From Chionoecetes opilio (Eukaryota; Arthropoda; Malacostraca; Decapoda; Majidae), in NCBI GenBank assembly GCA_016584305.1, contig JACEEZ010001761.1, positions 177,541 through 241,540 on the forward strand: DNA of 64,000 bases, read 5' to 3'. A program made the position numbers and the translations under genes. Shown here piece after piece: positions 55,155-64,000 of this stretch. Each line of letters begins with the position of its first letter. Within the stretch, counting starts at the first letter, position 1. The notes under the pieces are model-generated. The model was not told the origin of the DNA, made no database searches, and was given only the letters and a program-made list of their open reading frames with translations.

Positions 55155-56245
55155 TATTTTTATAAAGCCCAAAACAAGCAAATTACTCATTCTAAGAGAG
55201 CCACTTATGGGTTATTGAGTAAAATGAGCAGATTGGACTTACCAGTGGACATTTGTTTAGATTTATATGAAAAACTGATACTATCAATTATGTTATATGG
55301 ATGTGAAATATGGGGCCTTGAAAATAATAATCAATTAAATGTAACTTGTAATTATTTTCTAAAGAGGATTCTAAAGTAAAATAAGTCTACATCAACTTGC
55401 ATGTTATATGGTGAAACAGTATTTAGTAAGCCCTCAGAATTAAGAGAAAGCAGGATGAAAATATTTTGGTATCAAATTGCTAATGGTAATGAAAGTAAGA
55501 TTTCAAATATTCTATACAAATATTTCAAAAATATGTATGACTTAGATATTTATAAGTTCCCATGGCTAGTACAGATAATTAAACTATTAAACTTCAATGG
55601 AATGTCAAATATATTTAATCAAGATGTAAATATTAATGGCAACTGGCTGAAAAATTCATTTAGATTAAGAAATTCTGATATACACAAACATAAATGGTCA
55701 GAGGAATTGCATAGTAATTTAGCATGTATAAACTACAGAATGATGACCACAGATGTACAGTTACAAAATTATTTGTTAGTTCTACCCAAGCAATACTCCA
55801 CCAGTATATGTATGTTAAAGTGTGGAAATCATAGATTACCTATAGTTACAGGTAGGTATAGCAATATTGCCTTGGAGGAAAGAAGTTGTACCTTATGTGA
55901 TACCAATGATATAGGAGATGAAATTCATTATTTATTTAAATATCTTTTCTTTAATGATAGCAGCATGAAATACATTAAGAGATATTATTATACTAATGTA
56001 AATGTCATAAAGACACGTGATTTATTCAATAGTAAAAATTATAGCAAACTGTTAAATTAAGCCAAATTTATTCGTGTAATTGTAACCTACTTTAAGGAAC
56101 ATTAGTTTTTAATATTTGTAATGTTAGTTCTTAAGCGCTGTCTGTACTCAATGATGATGTATGTATTGTACTTTCATACCCCGTTTGGGGTCGCCTGAGT
56201 TCAATAAACCTTCAAACCTTCAAACCTTCAAACCTTCAACCACCA
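55155..56245 (+). mobile_element. LINE family E, 3' end, with (AAACCTTC)n tail
   Basis: 5'-truncated LINE. Coding text runs from about 55155 to 56060, then a short 3' UTR with gttcaataaaccttc, then at least three aaaccttc units (56205-56240). The tail type shows insertion by target-primed reverse transcription. Confidence 0.75.
55163..56060 (+). pseudogene. Reverse transcriptase C-terminal region of LINE E
   Basis: The text starts KAQNKQITHSKRATYGLL and MSRLDLPVDICLDLYEKL, with SIMLYGCEIWGLEN, the conserved post-RT motif of many LINEs. A TAA at about 55377 interrupts it. The following frame (55401-56060, 219 residues) is intact and ends with CTLCDTNDIGDEIHYLF, the C-terminal Cys/His motif. 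The RT catalytic core is missing. Very AT-rich codon use distinguishes it from the other LINEs here. Confidence 0.75.
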
Positions 56246-56508
56246 CAACTGCCTGAGTATATCGTTCATATTTCTTATTTGTATATTCATATGTTATGTT
56301 TTTTTTTATATGACTTCTTTGACAGATTGTGTTTATCCTGCCACTGAACATCCTTCGTCCTTGCACCCTACCACCTGGTGTGTTCATCCTTCAGTCACCT
56401 TAACTCACCTTATCATTCGCCTACTGATAGCAGCTAACAGCTAGGTAATATTTTACCGGTATAGGTGGGCAGTTATTCCTTTAGTGTCTAACACAGTGGT
56501 GAGCAGGT

Positions 56509-56940
56509 ATGCATTTCGTGTCTAACACAATGATGTTCAGATACACAACACATTTACGGGCAATTTCAACTTTTGAAGAATTAAAGTGCTGTTTTAAACC
56601 TACATTTACATGTACACTTACAATGCCTACGATCAGTACATCTGTTCAGACACCATCATGGTGCTTCAATCGTGATATTCAGCAAACATATGGCTATCCT
56701 TTTTACACAAAGCGAAGTTTTAGACCGCAGTATTCCAACAACCTTTTCCCGTCTACACACGGTAGAGGTAGATTTTCTTCCCGTAATATGCAACATAGGC
56801 AGTACTCAAGTACACCGTATCGGGTGAAGCGGCAATTTCAAAGGCATAATAGCTACAAATACGCAAATAATAGGTATTTTTTGTATTTTGTGCATAGTCC
56901 CAGGACATACTCTGTCACATTGTAGATCAATAGACTACAA
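56509..56940 (+). pseudogene. gag C-terminal part with one CCHC knuckle, G3
   Basis: The 138-codon frame is basic and rich in Tyr, Arg and Ser toward its end (STHGRGRFSSRNMQHRQYS), as nucleocapsid regions are. The knuckle is in the neighbouring frame, CILCIVPGHTLSHC at about 56890-56932. A second Cys pair (ECHICNTGN) follows near 57010. Confidence 0.55.
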
Positions 56941-57326
56941 TCAGTACGCATTTTACAAGAAACAGTACTCCATATATCACAATTCCTGGACACATAACAC
57001 TAACGAGTGCCATATTTGCAACACGGGCAACAACACTTAATCCCTCTAGCCGACGGGGGAAGGTATGGGCGCCGTACAGGACGCCCCTACGTAACACATG
57101 TCCCTCATACAAACACACACAATGAGAAAATAGGGCAGGCTTTACCAGAAATTTACATAGCAAAGCAATTTTTTCCTTTACCCATGCCAGACGAGGTTAG
57201 ACCTATTAGTACAGCTCATATTACTAAGCAAGCATTTACAGGGTACCTTCAAGTGACATTACGGCAAATTATGATGATTTAGCCGAGGTGCTTATAGGAA
57301 CATCTTCTTTATACTAAGTCCTCACT

Positions 57327-57800
57327 GTGCCAGTCATGCACAAGGACAGGCAATTAACTGCTTTCATGGACACAGGTGCAGGAGCAAATATCATGGACAT
57401 AGATACGTTGAATGCATTACGTAAACAAACGAAATATTTCCTCTTCTTAGAACCTCCGTCAATCAGACTGACAGGTTTAGATTGCAAGAAAATCCCTGAA
57501 TTGGGTTTTAAAAGTGGACTTAATTTAAAGGGTTTGAGAATTGTCCTCAAAACCTTCTTTTCCCCCTATATAAAAAAGATTTCATTCCCTACCGACCCCC
57601 TGATAGGTATACAAAATGCGGGAAAAAGCATTGAAGTTTGTCCCAATACACGGATTTGGTTTATGGAACATTTATACCCAAAATCAAAAACCCTTCTCCG
57701 TTTTACTTTTATTACTGCAACGTGCAAGCCCCCGAGTTTTGACTACAGGCAAAAACTAGGGGCCCGACGGCCCCATTTAGGTGACACTAAAGTGAAATAG
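57327..57800 (+). pseudogene. Aspartic protease of G3
   Basis: The catalytic segment FMDTGAGANIMDIDTLNAL starts near residue 13, followed by SIRLTGLDCKKIPELG, a beta-strand region of the retroviral-type protease. Similarity fades after about 57555, where the frame passes into the homopolymer-rich patch. Only the N-terminal half of the enzyme is therefore reliable. Confidence 0.7.
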
Positions 57801-60430
57801 TTCACTGAGTTAAGGCCCGTCTACATATAAGGGGGCCCCCTGTGGTTTGGAGCATGGTAATGGCGAGTTCCCGGGAAATGATATGTAGACGAAAAATAAC
57901 CAAGAACCATCCCTGACCAGGAGTTCAGAGCGGCTATATATTCGGGCGTGGCCCACGTGGCTACATCTCCAGCAGTTTTCCCAGATGCCATAAACGTCTG
58001 CTTTTGAAATAGACAGTTAATCTCCATGCCAAACTTCCCGGTGTAGGGGTTTATACAGTGTGAAATTAGTAGAACTTTGATAGTTTGGAGCATACGGGTC
58101 TGCAAATAAAGGGGATGTACCTTTGGTACGTTATACGATGTACCTTATTTTTCCCACAGGGTTGATAATGGCCCTTTTTATCGGGCCAACGCACGCCAGT
58201 ACCTATTAGGGTACCCCCTTTAGGCCCAAAGAACATGAAATATAGATTATTTGATTTGGCGGTGTTTCCCTTAAAAATTGAAAAAAGGTTTTTTGTAACG
58301 ACTTTTGGTTTGAGCTTTTTTGCAAAAAAAAAGGGGGCTTTTAAATTTTTATACAAAACAATTAAAGTGCGTTTTGCATAGAAAAACCCAAAAGAAAAAA
58401 TAATGAGATAAAACGTCTTGATTCATTGTAATAGGAAAGGATCCAAAATTAAAAACGTTTTGGGTTTAGGCGTCGAACCCGGGGAAAAAAAGGGGACGGG
58501 GTTACGTGGGGGAAGGGGAAAACCAGGGCGTTTTTGCCCGCGTTGGGGAAAAAACTGCACCAAGGGTTGATAGGGAAATGTGCGTGACAGGGGAAACATC
58601 TAAGGCCCCTTTGGCCCACTTTGTCCCAGAGGGGCACTGCCACCTGGAAAAGCCTGCTTTCAGGGGCTGGGCTCTCTAGACTGCGGGGACTACGCCACCG
58701 CTCACTGCGTCTGCGGGGAAAAACTGGGGCCAAACGGGGGTGGTGGTCCCCACCCCCCTTTGGGAAGATCTGGGACGCAAGCTCTTTGGGTATATGCTTT
58801 GTTGCACACAACGAGTTGCCCCGCGCAACCTTATCACCCCATCGACGGGCCTCCTCATCTAAATGGCTTCAGGGGTCGTGTGCATTGCTGCCCGTGAATG
58901 AGATGCAGTAAAACGCAGAGTCAAGGAGTGCCAGCGGTAAAAGATCCAGGGAGATACCGGATTTACCCTGGTCAGCTGTCCTGACCACCAGGTCCCCTAC
59001 CAGGGTCCAGGTGTGAAGCGGGGCTTTTCCCCGCCCCGAGCTGCGGGAGATTAAGGGGCAAGGTGCCCCACCCCAGATGGCTCCCCACACCCAGTCGCTG
59101 TGTACATGTGGACCAAAAGCATGGGGAGGGCAAAAACCTGAAACCCTGGAAATCCTAGTGTACGCCTGCAGGTGTACTTCAAACTTACTACGCATCAGGT
59201 TCACCACAGACTAAGGACGGCCCCAAAACAATCCTCCGCAGCCGAGTGATGAGTCGCGCCCCGAAGGGGCCCAAAAGCTGGACCTTTTACGGCGGACAGG
59301 AGCATGGTTGCACACTCAGAAGTGTCCTCCTCTCCTGATGGCGAGTCAGAGGAGGACGACCGCAGGTTCGCTTTTTGACTCAGATTTTAATGAGGGGGCG
59401 GAGAGGAGTAGGGGACACCCGTGTAAGATTTTGCATCACACCCCAAACTGAACTTTTCGCCACCAGCTTGCAACACTATCACTGGCAGCCTGGGAGGTGC
59501 ACGAGCCGGCATTCCCCCTGTTCATTTTCCGGGGGGTCAGCCCGGAGGTCGTGGAAGCGTCGAGGTTCCGGGGAGTTCTCATCCCCACTCGAGCACCCAA
59601 AAAACGTGAAAAAGGTGACAGGGGGGCCCCGCAGTGGTGGGGGAGCAGGGCCCGAGACGGGTTCATCCCAGCTCGGGGCCCCCCACCGGGAGACCTGCCC
59701 CGCTTTAGGTCTAAGAAGGACATGATGGACACTTTAGCCCCAAAGTAGAGGCTGGACACTGTGATGTAGTGGGGCCCGATGAACCAACTGATCAGAAAGA
59801 GCTACCCCGCAGTCATTGGGGAAATATATTGGTGAGACATACACAGGGCCAAACCCAACACGCACTATTTAACATTATTCGATGGTGCAAAATAAAAATG
59901 GTTTTGCATAGTAAAATTTTCAAACCTAAAATGGAAAACGAAACATCTCAAAATTCCTTTTACATAGGAAAAGGGCACCCCAAAATTGGAAAAAAAATTT
60001 TTTGGGGAAGGGGTACCAATAAAACCACCAAAACAAAAGGGGCAGCAGTTTCCCCCCCAAACCGGATGGGAGAATTTGGGGGACCGTAAGTGGAACGGGC
60101 AAAAATGCTGGTGGGGGTCTTGCCACCTACCCTCCCCCAAAACTGATGATTGCGTGCTCGAGCCCCTAGGGGGCCACTGTATTGTAGACGGGGGAAACGC
60201 CTTTTTGTTTTTGTAAAAAACCCCAAGGGTTCTCTGTCCCCCAAGCTGGACTCACGGGCGGGCAGGGGGAGTTCACTAAAAAGGCGCGAATCTTTTTGGT
60301 CTCTGAAAAACCTGCAGGTGTGAAAGAAAAGGGGAGGCATTTGTTTTTGGAAAACAGTATGTGTGAAGTTCTTTTTTATGGGAATCGCATTGTGCAGTGT
60401 TAACAGAAAGGGCCCCTTGCTAAATGTACA
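57560..60430. other. Homopolymer-rich patch within G3, content unresolved
   Basis: This 2.9-kb stretch separates protease from RT of G3 and differs strongly from its surroundings. It has unusually many G, C, A and T runs of 4-9 bases and is GC-rich from 58500 to 59750. I find no protein family or structural RNA. It could be an inserted element of unknown kind or a badly assembled or poorly polished stretch. Confidence 0.5.
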
Positions 60431-60445
60431 TACATATTAAATCTC

Positions 60446-61118
60446 ATGCACCCAAAAAACTGCACACAAAATACTAGCAGATTTCGTAGTCACACCGCGG
60501 CCCGTGTGTGTTGCGATCTGCCTGTAGTTCCCATTTTGTCAAATGGAGACCCTAACACTGATCATTCACAGTATGTTCAGTATGCCCTCCGTCCTTCCTT
60601 AGAGGAAATGGAGTTTCCGGAGTCAAAGCAAGCACTATTGCAAGTATTAACTGCAAATCATGGCACAATTGCCATAGAAGGTGATTCTTTAGGCAGTACA
60701 AACCTTATTACTCATCACATTCATTTGCTACCTGACACACAACCTATCTACATTCCTCTATATAGGTTACCCCACTCACAAAGGTTTATACTTGATGGCA
60801 TGGTTAAGAAAATGTTAGAGGATGATGTTATTGAACCATCAACCAGCCCATGGAATTTTCCATTATTTTTTATTCCTAACAAAACAGGTGACTGGCGACC
60901 TGTCGTAGATTATCGGCGCCTAAATGAAGTTTGTCAAATCACCTTACTATCCGTTACCTGTATTACAGGATATTCTGATGTCCATAGGGCCAGATAAGAA
61001 AGTTTTCTCTACACTGGACCTTGTCAGTGTATACTGGCAGGTCCCATTAGATAAAGTATCTAAGGACCTTACAGCGTTCAGTACTCCTTCAGGCCATTAC
61101 GCTTCCTGGACGACATAG
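60446..61118 (+). pseudogene. RT N-terminal part of G3
   Basis: The text has SLEEMEFPESKQALLQVL and TIAIEGDSLGSTNLITHHIH before RT, then YRLPHSQRFILDGMVKKML, TSPWNFPLFFIPNKTGDWRP and VVDYRRLNEV. A frame change near 60935 is followed by YYPLPVLQDILMSIGP and FSTLDLVSVYWQVPL with the first catalytic Asp. Right after FSTPSGHYA roughly 45-50 residues, including the PFGL motif, are missing. Confidence 0.8.
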
Positions 61119-62255
61119 TTATTTGTATCCCTGATACGAATTCTCTCCTCCGAACACTAGACAGGGTACTTTTTAAACTAAAATATGCTTATTTGAAAGT
61201 TAAACTAACCAAATGTTCCTTCGTGAAGAAACAAATATCTTTTTTGGGTCATGTTTTGGATGCAAATGGTTTACATACTACCACGTCTAAGGTAGACGCA
61301 ATGCTGAATTTTCATACACCTAAGAATGTCAAAGCCCTCATAAGTTTTTTGGGCCTCAGTGGTTTTTACATGCAATTTATCATGGATTACTCACGAGTTG
61401 CAGGTCCACTGACACATCTATTGACGACAGGCTGTTGAATTTTCATGGGAAGCTCCACAAGAACATGCATTTAGTAAATTAAAGGAATTGTTGTGTGATG
61501 CCCCAATCCTTGTTTACACAGATTATTCACGTCAGTTTACACTCTTCACTGATGCATCGGATGTAGGCCTTGGTGCTGATCTGATGCAGAAAGATGATAG
61601 AGGTAAATGGCGTGCATTGGCTTATGCCAGCAGAAGAACTCTCAATCACGCAGGGCGTAACTATTCAACCACACATAAAGAAGCTTTAGCGGTTGTATGG
61701 TCTTTAAAGAATTTTAAATATGTCATCTATGGGTACAACATTCTTCTTAAAGCAGACCATGCACCTTTTTTTTTTTCTCTTTTTTACATTTGTGCCTATA
61801 GCGCCTGTAGGCAGTGGTGACCCAGGGTTCGGAGTTTAGGCTCTGGAGGTTCACTTGAGGGCTCTGATGGTTGGTCCTCGCCCGTGGTAGCGCAGGCAGG
61901 ATTCCTATAGTGACGCCTGTGATTAGAGGCTCATGCCGCCCCCCTATGTCCTCCGATGCACTCGCAAGCGAAGGTAGAGTTGATGGGCAAGGCATGTGGG
62001 TGTTCTTAGGCCACTCGACGATGCAGAAATGTTTTGGTTTTCTTTGGGGATCGAACTCGGGTCACCGAGAACGCCAGTCGGAGACGCTAACCACTCCGCT
62101 ACCGCCTCCCCGCCTTCCACCTGTATTGGAATTGTTAAATTCAAAAGAATTGTCAGGCAAATTGACACGTTGGCGCCTGACAATACTAGACTTCCACACA
62201 AAATTTTAGTATCTGCCAGGCAGAGTAAATTTCGTGGCTGATTCATTATCGCGAA
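61108..62255 (+). pseudogene. RT C-terminus and RNase H of G3, split by a SINE
   Basis: It starts at the catalytic box as FLDDIVIC, then KLTKCSFVKKQISFLGHVL and KALISFLGLSGFYMQF. A stop and frameshift near 61437 precede the RNase H: LFTDASDVGLGADLMQ, STTHKEALAVVWSLKNFK and LLKADHAP. A SINE (61767-62117) interrupts here, and the coding text resumes with LELLNSKELSGKLTRWRL and ADSLSRN. Confidence 0.8.
61767..62117 (-). mobile_element. tRNA-derived SINE inserted in G3 RNase H
   Basis: On the - strand: A box tagcggagtgg (62091-62101), B box gagttcgatcc (62048-62058), a 280-bp body and a 3' A-run (the + strand T-run at 61766-61776). The 5-bp word CACCT flanks it at 61762-61766 and 62118-62122. 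The flanking Gypsy reading frame resumes exactly across the insertion. Confidence 0.82.
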
Positions 62256-62449
62256 ATATTGCACTTGTAACCGCGACACCTGAGCAAACAAAACCTGACA
62301 CCCAAATTTATATTCCCAACATTAAGGAGGAACAGTGAAATGATCCCTTCTGTGCTCCCATCATTTACTGCTTGGAGTCAGGAGATGATACACAATTGCA
62401 AAAATTACCTGTCCCACTTAATGAGTTTAGGTTACAATACAACTTTTAG

Positions 62450-63747
62450 GTGAGAGATACATATCTCACGACAAGACAGGAACCAAAACGCTAGGTTACA
62501 CAGCTGGTAGTACCTTCAGCACGTATACCAAGAACCCTTTACCTTTTACATGATTCTAGCCTTGCAGGCCACCCTGGAAAAGACAGATGTTTGCACCAAG
62601 CACATTTGGAATATTTTTGACCATACATGCCCTGTGATATTTTTGCACACATAGATAAATGTCAATCATGCGCTAAAACAAAGTGTTCAGTTGGAAAACC
62701 TGCCCCTATGCTAACTTATCCTACACCTAAAGGACCTTGAGAGACAATAGCCATTGAGTTGCTAAAACTCCCACTAACAAAATATGGTTCTTAATACCTG
62801 TTAGTAGCTATTGATCATTTTTCTAGATTTTCGGTGTTGGTACCACTGAAAGACAAAACGGCTCGAACAGCTGCAAAAGCACTTCAGGATGAAGGTTTAA
62901 AAAAAAATTCAATACAGCATCCACGTTGCTCTCGGACAATGGTACCGAGTTTAACAATCAATTTTTCACTGAAATTTGGAAACTATTCAACATAAACAAA
63001 TGTAACATAACTAGCTATCACCCTAGCAGCAACAGCATGGTAGAAAGACTAAATAGGAAGATTATAGAACTCCTGAAGTCATTAGCTCAACCTTACAGTT
63101 CTCATTGGGATGAATGGATGCCCCAAGTGTCTGCCACACCTAACTCTTCCTTACACAAGTCTACATGTGAACCACCACATTTCATTGTCGTTGGGCAAGA
63201 CAAAAGATTGCCTTATACTCTCCTTGAGCAGAGTCCACAGACAATATATCCTTTTTATGACTACATTACAGTTAAGAGTTGCTGATTTTCTGAAAAAAAT
63301 ACAAACGTAGTCACAGATGCTATGGAATTGTCCAAGGAGGACATGATTAAATACCAACGCCCATACACAGCAGAAAAACCAATTGCTATAGGTAATGTAG
63401 TATACTCTCAGGTGCAGCAATTAACATCAAAGTTAGATCCTACTTTTGAAGGCCCTTACAGGGTCATTGCCATTGAGCATGGGCACAAAATAACTATACA
63501 GCCCATTTATAAGTACCATGCAAAGATAGTCCATGTAGACCAAGTTAAACGAGTAGCTCGAAGATTAGATACAGGTGAAGCTTTACCCAGCCCTAATACT
63601 GATACTCAGGACACACCTGCAGTTAATTATGACACACACACTGCTACAAATGATTACCGTCACAAATTGCGGTCACACCCGCAAGGTAGCAGTGTCATTC
63701 CATTCCATACCATTCCATTTAATTACATTTTATATCAGTTCACCTGA
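62450..63747 (+). pseudogene. Integrase of G3 and Pol C-terminus
   Basis: Zinc-binding text LAGHPGKDRCLHQAH and CQSCAKTKCS is followed by the core. The first catalytic position reads AIELLKLP, with Glu where G1 has Asp. The second is MLSDNGTEFNNQ (from 62926), and the Glu is in SMVERLNRK. Stops occur near 62620, 62740, 62790 and 63282. The C-terminal domain (63322-63747) is open: GPYRVIAIEHGHKITIQP, HVDQVKRVARRL and a final YRHKLRSHPQG. Confidence 0.8.
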
Positions 63748-64000
63748 TTCTATTCCAGCTACCATTTTTTCTGACATTTTTATGTGTGTTGTTCTCTTTT
63801 TAGAAGATGTCTACACAACACACCAAGCCAAAGTTATATACACTCTTGAAACTACTTTACATTGGTGTTTTACGATTTTTTTGGTTTAGCTACATAGTAT
63901 TCTTACCAACTACATGTACTAGTTGAAATTGATATAATTTCCATTTTTACCTTGTACCTCTTGCATGATAGAAACTCTAATGGGTGACAGAACCTTGATA
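63748..64000. other. Sequence downstream of G3 Pol, nothing recognised
   Basis: Probably G3 3' untranslated sequence. No LTR start or polypurine tract could be fixed before the window ends. Confidence 0.3.

Larger units (their letters stand above)
56509..63750 (+). mobile_element. Ty3/Gypsy retrotransposon G3, decayed
   Basis: Gag, protease, RT, RNase H and integrase remnants lie in Gypsy order on the + strand. RT begins IYIPLYRLPHSQRFI and resembles G1 closely, so the two are from related lineages. Damage includes a large foreign or corrupted patch at 57560-60430, loss of part of RT near 61108, a SINE in RNase H and several stops in integrase. I could not identify LTRs; the window may end before the 3' LTR. 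Confidence 0.85.

Overview
This is a eukaryotic, almost certainly arthropod, window. Decapod crustacean is my best guess, inferred from the very dense dinucleotide microsatellites, the mixture of Ty3/Gypsy and LINE families, and a host gene resembling the arthropod Sidestep family. There is no sign of prokaryotic organisation. Most recognisable coding sequence belongs to dead transposable elements. The one host gene is an Ig/FN3 single-pass membrane protein with four visible 3' exons on the + strand (30716-38750).

Layout. 1.4-6.0 kb: a decayed Ty3/Gypsy element (G1, +) with gag remnants, protease and a long RT-RNaseH-integrase frame. 7.4-25.6 kb: one I-type LINE (+) with 5S rRNA-derived sequence at its head, a three-knuckle ORF1 and an ORF2 with endonuclease, RT and RNase H. 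It is split in the middle by a complete Gypsy element (G2, - strand, 10027-21557) with two long LTRs, an ATTC target duplication, a primer-binding site and a polypurine tract. G2 carries an extra SGNH-hydrolase-like reading frame upstream of gag. G2 was itself hit by a 1.2-kb LINE (14554-15729) inside RT and by a 1-kb foldback DNA transposon (19969-20965) inside one LTR. 25.6-28.3 kb: an IS630/Tc1-type transposase fragment and a CR1-like LINE (-) that contains a second copy of the same 1.2-kb LINE family. 29.3-30.7 kb: a satellite-rich stretch ending in about 600 bp of (TA)n.

30.7-38.8 kb: the Sidestep-like exons. The third intron-separated exon carries a frameshift, and intron 2 hosts a further LINE (33.2-35.6 kb) and a tRNA-derived SINE. 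37.2-51.3 kb: a large, diverged inverted duplication. The last exon and its flanks (arm A, 37.2-40.05 kb) recur on the opposite strand (arm B, 44.75-51.3 kb) around a 4.7-kb loop holding a third copy of the 1.2-kb LINE family. Each arm gained its own repeats after the duplication. 51.3-54.3 kb is AT-rich and repetitive. 55.2-56.2 kb is the 3' end of another LINE. 56.5-63.75 kb is a third Gypsy element (G3, +), related to G1, with a deleted RT core, a SINE in its RNase H and a strange homopolymer-rich patch (57.56-60.43 kb) between protease and RT.

The elements do not work together as a system; the window is a stratigraphic record of insertions. The two things closest to new biology are the SGNH-hydrolase-like frame inside a Gypsy element and the 5S rRNA-derived tandem module at the head of the I-type LINE. 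All similarity statements were made by reading; no search or alignment was run.
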